64,000 nucleotides of DNA from Rutstroemia sp. NJR-2017a BVV2 (Eukaryota > Ascomycota > Leotiomycetes > Helotiales > Rutstroemiaceae), in NCBI GenBank assembly GCA_002946415.1, contig NJPS01000020.1:124001-188000 (forward strand), in the 5' to 3' direction. The notes beneath the pieces are model-generated. The model had not been told where the DNA came from. It saw only the letters and a program-made list of their open reading frames with translations, and made no database searches. Below, piece by piece: positions 11,650 through 21,641 of this stretch (the first letter of the stretch is position 1; the number at the start of each line of letters is the position of its first letter). Both the position numbers and the translations under genes were made by a program.

Positions 11650-12915
11650 GGTTTCTTTTGGCTGATGGTACAGCTGGGCGGGACGGGGAAAAGGGAAACA
11701 ATTTGATCGTAAAGCAGAACGGGGAATCAGGAATAAGAATAGGGCAATGCGGTATATTGTATATGGTATAGGGAATGGAACGACAAGAATAGAATAATGT
11801 GAATGAGAGGAGGAAGGGGAGTTCTTCTAACTTCTGCGACTTGAAGTAGTTTTCCTTAGGATGACGCAGGATTGTCGAATTTGTTCTGGTGAGGTGGAGG
11901 AGGGTTATGGATCACCGGGATGGGATCTCGTTTCCCTGCTGCCTTTCTCCCTTTGGTCGGCTTTGGTGGGCTGAGACCTTGTAAAGTTTTACGATAAAGC
12001 TTCTTCGCTTCTTCGCCAATTCTTATCGGAACTCCCGTCAAAATTTCGGGTCATGCAGTGGGGTTGTCCTGCAGAGGCAGCCAATTAGACCGAAGACATT
12101 TGGGGGTCCGTGGATGGTGGATGAAGATGGACGGTGATGGATGGAGGCAGGGAGGGCAAGAAGAAAAAGAAAAGAAAGAAGCGTGGGATGGCGGGAGGAT
12201 GGGAGGATGGGAGGATGGGAGGATGGAAGGATGGGAGGAGGGTATGAATTCTACTGTCATGCTCATAGAGTAAATTCTACTTCCTTACCTCAGACTCACT
12301 CAGCTTCCATGAGTCCTCTGCAACTGTGTAACTGAGCAACCTCATGCCGGACACGAATGTCAGACAAAGTCATTCGCGTCGCACGAGTAAGGCAGGCTCA
12401 CGTACTTGGTACTGTACCTGAAAAGTACAAATGGCGTGTAGTGCCGGACGCAATTCGGACGTTTTCTTCTGCTTTTCTGCAACAGGGTCCACGCGTGACA
12501 TCACCAGCGAGCGAGAGACGGGGCCTCTGCGATTGAGGCTGTTGAGACGGTGAATGTGGAATATGCTGCTTATCGCTGCCATCAACAGTTATAAGGTACC
12601 GACTTTGATCTCTGCGAGGGTGGAGGAAGAAAGGTGCAATAATCCTTCTGCTCTGTACTCTAGTAATCTTACATGTAAATATCGTTCTGCATTCTGTGAA
12701 GAAGGTTGGACATTTGCACTAGAGCCAAATAGGCAGTGCCGCAGCTTGCCCACAATTCCACGTGCCAGGTACCAGAACCAGAACTAACTAGAACCAGAAC
12801 GTCGTTGCAGCTCACCTTAGTTATTCGCCGAACGCCAAACTGGAAACCGAAGCACTGATGCGACAATTCTTGTGACCATCCTTGTAACCATCTCGTCCGG
12901 AATCTTTCCCTCGCA
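11650..12915. other. Divergent promoter region, PFK / MED17
   Basis: 1,266 bp between divergent starts. The PFK-side 200 bp is A/G-rich in the plus strand (C/T-rich in PFK sense, a leader-like feature). A 61-codon frame at 12041-11856 (-) has no recognised homology. A G-rich 8-bp minisatellite lies at 12193-12239. Near 12761-12800 GGTACCAGAACCAGAAC-type repeats precede MED17. Confidence 0.5.
12193..12239 (+). repeat. GGGAGGAT minisatellite with G-quadruplex pattern
   Basis: Six tandem 8-bp units GGGAGGAT (the fifth is GGAAGGAT, the sixth is truncated). The first four units supply GGG-N5-GGG-N5-GGG-N5-GGG, a textbook G-quadruplex pattern on the plus strand, in the shared PFK/MED17 upstream region. 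Confidence 0.9.
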
Positions 12916-15039
12916 ATGTCTTCTTCTCCCAATGGCCTCCCCAATGGCCTCCCCATATCCCTCCGGCCCGCACCTAAATCTACAAACAATGCCATTCCTT
13001 TGCCTTTGTTAATCTCAAGAATCAACGCCGAGCGAGGTAGTTTTCGCAACCTTTCCGAGGACAGTCTACGACAAGAAATCGCCGAAGCAGAGGCTGGAGG
13101 AAACAAAGAAGAAGATGAGAGCTCAAGCGATGGCGAGGATGAAGAGGAGGAGAAGGAAGAGCCAGATCGTATGAAAGAGCTATTGACGGCTCGAGATGAA
13201 ATCATTGGTCAAATAGAGTAAAAGCGACTTGCAAGGCTTCACACCTTATCAATAGCTAACATCACCCGCTAGACATGCCCACAACTCCGCCATGATTGCC
13301 CTCGATTTCGTATCCCTTCTTCTCTCCAAAGATGCGCCTGTACAAGCCAGCGTCTCGATGTCACCAGCACTGCGGGAAGCGGCTGGAATGGGCACATTAG
13401 GTGCGGACAAGACGCAGGCTTCACGAGTGACCGACCAACAGAAACAGGAGAATAAGAAAGTCGCCAAAGGATGGAAAGCATCGAATCTTAACAAGACCGT
13501 GGACTCGATTCTGGCATCTGCAACAAGACTCGAGAAGGAAATTGATGCGGAGACGAAATATTGGGAGCAAGTTCTTGCTGTCAGCGAAAGTGGATGGGCA
13601 GTATGTAGAATGCCACAGGAGAAACATACATTGGGAGTTCGGTTTGGTTTTGCGGAAGGTAAGACTTATCCTAGGATTATATCCACGGCGGAAACTAACA
13701 TCATACAGCTGCGCCAGCCTTTAGAAACCGAAGTCTTGCTGCTCTACGTCGAAACCCTGACGGATCCATATACCTCGATCAAGGAATCACAAGCAAAGAA
13801 CCTCAATATCTACGAGTTCGAATCGAAACCCACGGCATCACAACGGGGGAAACTATACTCCCAAAAGCCGTTCCAGAAGATGCACCAATTCAAGATCTCA
13901 TCTTCCAAGCACGGAACACCATCTTCGCCGCCGAACTCTGGCAAGAATTACACCGAGAAAGCCGAAATCTCGCATCATATGGAGTCGAGTCTCACAGCAC
14001 AAACGACACAATCACCTGTCCCCTCTCCCCCACCAAATACATAATCCTCGACCTGCAACCCCTCCCCAACGACCCCTTCCGCCCCGTCCTCGGCAAGCGC
14101 CCCGACTCCTACCTCGCCACCGCAGTCCACCTAATGCTCCATCTCCTCCTCTCCCTCGCCCACCGGCAAAACCACCGCAAACGCACCGCGCCCCCTCCCC
14201 CCATCTCCCACACCCAGCGCCCAAACCAAGCATACCATCTCCTCCGCTCCGTCATCACGCGTCTCTCCCACGAATCCTCCATCTCCTCTCTACACTCCCT
14301 CCTCGCTCCCCTCTGCAACACTCTCGCTTCTTCTTCCCATCCCCATCCCTTATCCTACACCATCACCCCCTCTTCCACCCCCCAATTCCCGCATCTACCA
14401 ACCCCAGAACGCATCCTGACTTCGCTGGTCGATCGCCTCGAATCAGTTACTGTACTGCACTTTCCTATTCCTATTCCTGCATCCGAAGAACCCCACACCC
14501 AAACAACCCTCACAATCCAATCCCTCACCTCCCTCCTCCCCTTCTCCAAACCGACATTCCGTCTCGCGCTCACCCCACCCACGTCCCCGCTTGCGGGCAT
14601 CTGTCCCCCGCCGCAGTTGCTGGGGGAGTGGAGCCAGGTGAAGGAATATGTATTTTGGGCCGTGGGGTGCTGGTTGGGGGTGCGGTTTGCGGATGAAGGG
14701 GGGGAGGAGGGGTGGAGGTTGACAACGCAGGGGAATGTGTTGAGGAGGGGGATGGGGGATGGGGTTAAGCAGGTGAGTTTTGAGGTTGGGGAGGTGAGGG
14801 AGGTGGGGGAAAAGGAAGGGGGGGTGGGGATTAAGATTGCGGTGAGGTGGGAGTGGATGAAGGGGGTGGATGGGGAGGTGGGGAATGGGAATGGGAAGGG
14901 GGGTTTGGGAATCGGGGAGGGGGTTAGGGAGTGGGTTGTTGGTGAGGGGAAGGGCCCTGGAGAGACGAATGCGAATGGGGTGGGGAAAGGCTTTGAGATG
15001 ATTAGGCAGGTTTTGGAGGAGGCGGGGAAGGTGGGCTAA
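12916..15039 (+). CDS. MED17: Mediator complex subunit 17 (Med17/Srb4)
   Basis: Three exons, 12916-13217, 13273-13658 and 13709-15039; 672 residues. The N-terminus (PISLRPAPKS..., LPLLISRINAERGSFRNLSE) and the block MALDFVSLLLS-like / SPALREAAGMGTLGADK / WGVCRM-like (WAVCRM) GVRFGFAEA match fungal Med17, a head-module scaffold that links Mediator to RNA polymerase II in the nucleus. An acidic stretch (residues about 65-85) precedes the first intron. Exon 3 is read in a different frame from the apparent continuation of exon 2: the splice at 13659-13708 gives APAFRNRSLAALRRNPDG and then a steady frame to 15039. The last 430 bp are extremely G-rich in sense and encode a Gly/Val/Glu/Lys-rich tail with GNGNGKGGLGIGEG, so the C-terminus is unlike the family norm. 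Confidence 0.88.
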
Positions 15040-15960
15040 GGTTAGGGTTGAAAATACATCAGGAACTGAAAGAGGAAGAAAGCAAGAAAGGAAGGAATAA
15101 AAAGGAAGAAGGAACTAAAGCCGTGGAAGGGATCGATGATAAAGGACGAGCTTTTTTTGCAATGAAATTCTATACACAAGACTGTGTGCGTGATTTCTAG
15201 AACTCGTTCGTTCGCCCACGAAAGATCTGGTTGAATTCCATCCATCTTTGCATGATCTGAATGAAGTATTGGACGCGTCATACGAATAGAGTAGAGGGGA
15301 GTAGAGCAAAGAAAGAGAGAAGATATACCGTATCTACGACTCTTAAAACTGCAGACCAGATCAGATCAGATCAGATTGGGGATTAAGCTAGGCTTTTATT
15401 TGTATGCGATTGTAAGTTATAAATAAGTATAGTATAACGCTCTTCTTCTTCGGTTTGGTAGCAGCGGGCAGTAATGATAGAGTAGTGGTAATAAATTACT
15501 CTTCTTCTTCGTTATAATAGTAGTCAACCCCTCCTGCCACCTAACCTAGCAAGCTAATTTACAATTTCTTCTTTTCTTTCCTTCTTCATTTGTCCGGCCT
15601 TCCATTAAACCCTCCATATAAGTATCTTGACCGCGTTCCTCGGTATCTTTCGTACTGGAGCAAGTATCTAAATATCTGTTCCTCAACTTAAACAAGCAAG
15701 TTTTCTGGTGATATAACAACTCTCTTGCTTCGAGCTCTGAAGTGGATGGTTTGGTGTACTGCAGTACAGTGCAGTGTAGTGTAGCTCGAATTTTCCAGAG
15801 GCACCACGCGCGTTGATCGTGATGTTTCGGGTGAGCGTGTTGAAAATGAGGCGGTATGAACCGAAATGAAATGAAACGAAACGAAACGAAGGAAGAGAAG
15901 GAGGACACTGGTGAGTTTTTGAGCCAAGCAGCCCAGGAGATCGACAAAATCCACCAATCT
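15040..15960. other. Convergent 3' region, MED17 / PARP-finger gene
   Basis: 921 bp between two stops. Contains a GATCA triplet repeat (15356-15376) and CTTCTTCTTC runs (15440-15512). No supported gene; open frames here are extensions of the antisense of the neighbour. Confidence 0.5.
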
Positions 15961-17498
15961 TCAAGCCTTCGCCTTCCTACCTCTCCTCCCACCAGCCGCA
16001 GCACCTTTCTTCGCCTTCTTAGCTTTCGGCTTCTCTTCCTCGCTTTCTTCCTCTTCCTCAATTTCTTCTTCTTCTTCCTCCACCTCCTCCTCCTCAACCT
16101 CAGACTCCTCCTCCTTAACAACTGCCGCCTTCTTCCTCCCTCCTCTCCTAGCTGGTACCGCCTTCGTCAGAACCTCATCATCCCCATCTTCCTCCTTCTT
16201 CACACCCCCCTTCCTCGCACGCGCCTTCCTCGCCGGTTTAACCTCTTCTTGCTCTTCAACCTGCAGCTCATCAAGCATCATATCCGGACTCTCCTCCTTC
16301 TTCACCGCAGCTTTTCTGCCGCGAGCCTTAGCCGCCGGTTTGATGTCTACTTCCTCTGGTTCTTCTTTCTTAACGGCTGTTTTTCGACCTCGGGATGTTT
16401 TGGCGGCAATGGTAACTTCTGCTTCGTCTTCGCTTTCTTCTTTCTTGACTCGCTTCTTCTTTGCTGGCTTTGCTTCTTCTTCTTCATCTTCATCGATGTC
16501 TTCTTCTTTCTTAGCACGACCGCGTTTCTTGCTCTCTTTTTCCTGTTGCTTCTCAGCGGCAATTCTCTCCTTTCCTTGCTGTTTCTCTGCAGCGTTTCTC
16601 TCCCGCTCAATCTGCTTCAACCGATTTTTGAGCTCCTTTTCATACGCTACGATCTTCTTATCGTTAGCTCGAGCCGCCATGGAATTCTGCTTTCCCTCAA
16701 GAGCAAACTGGTCTCGTTCCTCCTTCGCTTCTTCCAACGAAGCTTGGAGCTCCTCCATACTGCCCATGCCGGCGGATTTGTCGGCCTGGAGCTGTTTTTT
16801 GGATTCAGCGGTCCGAGTGCCTTTTTCGCCTAGTCGGTTCATTTCTGGGTCCTAAGATGTGGTGAGTAAATTTATGGAAGATGATGGGAGATCATGTACT
16901 CCTTTCCAGTCTTCTGGGTCAATGAATCCTTGCTCAACTACACGGCGAACTTTGGCCTGCAGGTCGGGATACCCGTCCAAACCACCCTTTCCAGAGTCGT
17001 CGTAACCATCTAGGAAATCCCAGCGGTACTCGCCGGAACCATGGTTATCTTCGCCCTCGAGGTAGAGACGCAAGTTCTCGAGTTGTTTGCCGGTGACACA
17101 GCCCCTGTGATGGTTAGTATGAGTAATGAATCAAGATCCGTATGTTGTAACTTACCAATGTCTCCAGTGCCACGCAGCATGCTCCTTTGTTTCAACCCAG
17201 GTTCCGAGTCTGAGTTCGTCTTTGCCGATCTTGACACCGGCATCTTTACACTCTTTGTTGTTGCAGGTAGCACGGCCGCTGATGGCGCGCTCTGGTTTCG
17301 TGTTAGTGAGGTTGTTATAGATGCAGATGATGATGAGGATGATGAATGAACGAAGAGTATGTATTGGTGCAAACATAGATGGACTTCCAAATCATTGCTC
17401 GTTTGCTATCACGTGGTGAAGATAGATTGGATGGAAGATATGAAGATGGAATTTCACGTCAAAAGTGCAGAGCAGCACTCACCAACACGGTATGACAT
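15961..17498 (-). CDS. PARP-type zinc-finger nuclear protein with coiled coil and RGRK/VKKEE tail
   Basis: Four exons on the minus strand: 17498-17483 (16 nt), 17291-17156, 17104-16900 and 16851-15961; 415 residues. Exon 1 supplies only MSYRV and one base. Residues 6-75 form a PARP-type zinc finger (SGRATCNNKECKDAG, then WHWRHWGCVTG): ligands C15, C20, an HxxC pair. The first pair is CX4C, as I recall for fungal members, and not the CX2C of animal PARP-1. Residues about 145-225 are heptad-like and charged (coiled coil). The rest alternates acidic blocks with RGRK-like and VKKEE modules (about residues 228, 252, 273, 296, 330, 355), ending in GRRGRKAKA. No PARP catalytic, BRCT or ligase domain follows. 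Likely a chromatin or DNA-nick binding protein; function unproven. Confidence 0.82.
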
Positions 17499-18498
17499 AA
17501 TTCAGAACGTCTCTCGCACGAGCAGCGAGACGAGAGCTGGAAGATGAAGACGTGTAAATGTATCGCGCGGTATTACTCCCGGAACGAGCGCGCGTCCGTC
17601 ACGACCTCAAATTGATATCTCTCACTTGGTCGTTGAATATTATCGCAGTTGCAGAACAATGAAAACGATAAAACGGAAAGTAGAATGAAAATGAAATTAT
17701 CTAGTCGTACAGTTTCTCAATCCTCACTCAATAGATGATAGATAGAAGTTGAGAGTTGGAGTTGGATGGTGAAGCTTCCAAGCTTTGATGAGTGCACCAG
17801 TTCGGAATTTCTTTTGGTCGCTTACATACAGACAAACAGGCAACTGCGCTTTAGGCTGCTTCGCGTACCTTCAGGCTTGTTTCCGTTTGCACCGAGTTAA
17901 ATTCCAGGCCTGGAGATCCTGATCCTTTCATCGTGGTGTATTGTGTGGCATTGGGAATTTGTTGTTGCATAATACTGCAAGAAATATAATCCGAGTACGA
18001 TGTCCATACTGGATCTTATAGAGAAATGAGGAGTAGAGGTGAAGCGGTCCTCATACGTACGATATTCGACAGCAAGTAGCATCGGGGTCAACTTCATCCC
18101 AACACCTCAGAAAACTTCTAATCCAGACAAATAGTTAAGTCATGTCTCTCAAAAACCATTTAACCTACAACTATGCAAAGATATTCCCGAGAGCATAAAC
18201 CCGATACTGCTAGTATGCTTCTCACATCAAGTAGTATATCCGGTCATGACGGCACGAATCCCAATCCGGTAACCCGAAGCCTTCAAGTCTCAACGCGGGG
18301 TATCAACCGGTAGTTTCGTGCCGTACTGGGATCCTCTAACTTATACTATGGACAGTTGTGTTTTCTTCTGTTTATCTATTTGTATTCTTTGATTGGCATT
18401 GACGTCTTCGTCTCGCAAATACACGCCCTCTTTACTGTTACTGTATATACATTACAAGATATCTTTTACTTTTCCAACACAACCCCCAAGTTACAAAC
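17499..18498. other. Divergent promoter region, PARP-finger gene / DAK
   Basis: 1 kb between divergent starts. It has alternating purine-rich and A/T-rich stretches and ends in a C/T/A leader just before the DAK start. No supported gene or repeat. Confidence 0.5.
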
Positions 18499-20612
18499 AT
18501 GTCCAAAAAACACTACTACCCCTCTACAACAGCCGGCTCCCTCGTGCCACTCTACCTCTCCTCCTTAGCCACAGCCAACCCCTCACTCTCCCATCTCCCC
18601 TCCCACAAAGTCATCCTAAACAACAAACATTCCCACTCCAACGTATCCCTCATATCCGGCGGCGGCAGTGGTCACGAACCCGCGTGGTCAGGGTATGTCG
18701 GCGACGGGCTACTCTCAGCAGTCGCGTGCGGCGATATATTTGCTAGTCCGAGTATGAAGCAGGTTCTGGCTGCGATTGCCGCGGTACCTAGCGACAAGGG
18801 AACGATTTTGCTGATCACTAATTACACTGTATATGTTTCCGTGACTGCGTGAACGGGCCAGGCTAATGCAGTGTAGGGAGATAAGTTACATTTCGGTTTG
18901 GCGGCCGAGAGAGCCCTGGCAGCTGGGTTTTGTAAGAATGTTGTTGTGCTACCTGCAACAGATGATGTGTCGATAGGGAGGAGTAGGTGCGAAAAGGTGG
19001 GACGAAGAGGGCTGGCTGGGAATGTGATTAGTGAGTACTTTCCTTCCCTTTCATCTAGGAAAGTCGGTGACTGGATAATATTGAGGGTCATATTGCTGAC
19101 GCGCCATAGCGATGAAGATCCTAGGCGCAGCTGCTGCAAAAAGAGAGAGCTTTGAGAGATGTGTGAAATTAGGAAAGGCAGTAAACTCCCAACTAGTATC
19201 CATAGGATCCGCATTGGACCATTGTCATGTGCCTGGACGACAGAACCATGATGAGATCCCGGACGATGTTTGCGTGATTGGTGCAGGAATACACAATGAG
19301 CCTGTAAAGATAGCCGCTGCTTGAACCTGCATACCTGCTGACGCAGACTAGGGAGCCGAAAAACTATCACCGTTTCCATCAGTTGAAGATCTGGTCTCAA
19401 GACTGCTGAACCTGATTTGCGGCCAGGACGACCCAGAACGTGGTTTCGTCAAATTCGAGAACGACGATGATGTTGTGTTGTTATTGAACAACTATGGAGG
19501 ATTGTCTAATTTGGAACTCGGTGCCTTAATGCAAGAGACCCTTATTCAACTAGGTATGTGAAAAGAAAAGACAATTCATTGAAGGTGCTAAGTTCTCCTT
19601 AGAAAAAAATTGGAAAATCAAGCCCGTCAAAATCTATTCGGGACCCTTTGAGACTTCTCTAAATGGACCTGGCTTCTCGATCACACTTTGTAACCTGACA
19701 CATGCAGCCAAAGAATGCAACTCCACACCTTCAGAGCTTCTAGACCTGCTGGCTGCTGAAACAAAAGCTCCAGCCTGGCCGAATGTCCTGGCTAATACTT
19801 TAACAAATGCCACCCGAAAGGATCCATCCATGCCTGATATTGAGGCTCAAGCCAGCGTTCCAGAAGATGAGGACATCAAAGGTAAGGTTGATGTTGCTGT
19901 TACAATGATGCAACGTGCTAACATGAGCAGTTGATCCTAGGCTCTTGGAAGCAACCATACGTCGCGGCTGTGAGCGGGCTATATCTGCTGAACCTGATTT
20001 GACGAAATGGGATATGATAATGGGCGATGGAGATTGTGGAGAAGCAGTCAAAGCAGTTTGCGAGAGTAAGTATTCGGGTACCTTTATTCAAATTTTTTTA
20101 TTTTTTGACTGACCTGCAAAGTACTCTTGACGCGACTGGACGAGGGAATCGGGAGAAAAGGCTCAGTTTACACTGTCTTGTATTCGGTCATTGATGCTGT
20201 CGATGATATGGGTGGTACTCTGGGGGCTATATTTGGCATTCTTCTCGCCGCTCTGGCAACAGCGTTGAAGAATGCAAAGGACAAGTCACCGTCAAGCTTG
20301 GTTGACATCTTTGCTCCAGCTTTAGCTCAGGCCGTAGAGGCTTTAAAGCAGCACACTGGTGCTCGTGTTGGGGACCGAACGGTAATGGATGTCCTGCTGC
20401 CTTTTGCGGAAACTTTAGAAAGTGACAGAAGCCTTCATAGTGCCATTAATAGTGCACAGAAGGCTGCCGATAACACGAAAGAATTGAAGCCGAGCTTTGG
20501 GAGAGCGAGTTACGTTGGGAGCGGTGGCGAGGAGCAAAAGGTACCAGATCCCGGGGCGTGGGCTCTACTTGAGATGCTGAAAGGGATTCAAGAGGCATCG
20601 GGGATATCGTAG
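18499..20612 (+). CDS. DAK1: Dihydroxyacetone kinase (DhaK-DhaL fusion)
   Basis: Seven exons: 18499-18828, 18877-19030, 19110-19303, 19352-19553, 19603-19881, 19931-20065, 20122-20612; 594 residues, the normal size. The N-terminal DhaK domain shows LISGGGSGHEPAWSGYVG and the substrate-binding His in SIGSALDHCHVPG, where dihydroxyacetone is held covalently. The C-terminal DhaL domain has the Mg-ATP loop WDMIMGDGDCGEAVKAVCE and the helical KPSFGRASYVG segment. Reaction: dihydroxyacetone plus ATP to DHAP, in the cytosol; it serves glycerol breakdown and detoxifies dihydroxyacetone. The intron after exon 3 reads through a stop if kept, so splicing is needed. Standard codon use, no low-complexity inserts. 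Convergent with COX16. Confidence 0.95.
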
Positions 20613-20992
20613 TGGTAGATTTGGATAATATTTAACACTTTTGGCCATCTGACATACTCCTGGCTCAGACGTCCAGAAACTGGCATTTGATCCGAGCGGG
20701 GTTGTATGATGTAGCTGATCCAACAAAAAACCTGTATCTAAGTCTTTAGATACTTCTAACACCTGATCTGTCTGACCTGCTACCTAAGGCACTGTTCTCT
20801 GATATGCTGCCGCAGAGCCCTTATTATGTAGTCGAAGTTCTGTGTTGCTCGATAATTCACCAAGGTGGTGTGGTGTTATGTTTCCAAATCCACACAACCA
20901 AGGAGCTGGAGCGGGGATATTATGTATATTATACATCGAAGCGCGGGCACATGTGCTTGTCTTCGTGAGTTGCATTCCCGGAAGTTCGTAAG
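20613..20992. other. Convergent 3' region, DAK / COX16
   Basis: 380 bp between two stops; nothing recognisable beyond probable 3' UTRs. Confidence 0.5.
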
Positions 20993-21402
20993 TTATAAGA
21001 CGCCATCATGTTCACCCGGCAATCGCTTGACTCTCTTCTGCTCCCAATCGTCCAAATCTTTTGCAGCAAGCCTCTGAGTTACCATCCGCATTAGCAAAAT
21101 CCTTCATCAAATGTAACCAGATGTGATATACGTACATAATATTCTTCCTTCATGTCCACCCGTCTACCAGCTTTACCAATGCCCAATTCTTCTTCTTTGC
21201 TGACTCTTCGCACACGCCTGTCATGCTTCTCATATCGGATTGCGGTGGCGGGGGTGAGGAAGAAAGACCCGGCGACCATGGTCGCTATGAATGGGAGGCC
21301 AAAGAGAAGAAATGGATGTTTGGCAAGGGCAGTTCGATATTTTGCAGCAATCGTATTTGAGTCTGCTGAAGCTCGGAATTTCTTGTTTGCGAATACCGCC
21401 AT
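20993..21402 (-). CDS. COX16: Cytochrome c oxidase assembly protein Cox16
   Basis: Two exons on the minus strand, 21402-21136 and 21073-20993; 115 residues. The central block KHPFLLFGLPFIATMVAG (one membrane span), followed by FLTPATAIRYEKHDR and GRRVDMKEEYY, is diagnostic of Cox16. The last exon adds RLAAKDLDDWEQKRVKRLPG, the usual tail, so the intron at 21135-21074 (donor GTACGT) is well supported; without it the frame ends in unrelated residues. Known role: inner-membrane factor that helps assemble Cox1/Cox2 modules of complex IV. The open frame continues upstream to 21699, but homology begins near MAVFANKKF, so I start at 21402. Head-to-head with MEC1, 239 bp apart. Confidence 0.92.
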
Positions 21403-21641
21403 GTTTGCAGGACGACCGAAAGTAATCAGACGAACAAATGTATATATTGGTGCAATTCCTGCTTGGTGGTAAACTGATTGTCCCAGCCAAATAAGCTTCC
21501 AAATAATCAGGCTTATCATCACGTGCGCTCGTGGCATATCGCGATAGAACTTTTGGACGCGTCCACCGTATCGACGACTCGTTGATGCACACATCAAGTT
21601 TCTTTCGGACAAATCTGACTGTTTCTTAATGGACTCCAAGG

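Noticed and set aside
11856..12041. 61-codon minus-strand frame upstream of PFK
   Set aside because: Basic and Pro-rich but without recognisable homology or conserved features; could be leader sequence.
13709..14044. Continuation of MED17 exon 2 frame past the intron
   Set aside because: Reading straight on gives unrelated residues; the 50-bp intron at 13659-13708 shifts to the conserved frame with APAFRNRSLAALRRNPDG.
15856..16855. Plus-strand frames of 325 and 171 codons rich in Leu/Phe or Ser
   Set aside because: Mirror of the Lys/Glu-rich PARP-finger tail: GAA/AAG codons read in reverse give TTC/CTT, hence Phe/Leu runs that mimic membrane spans.
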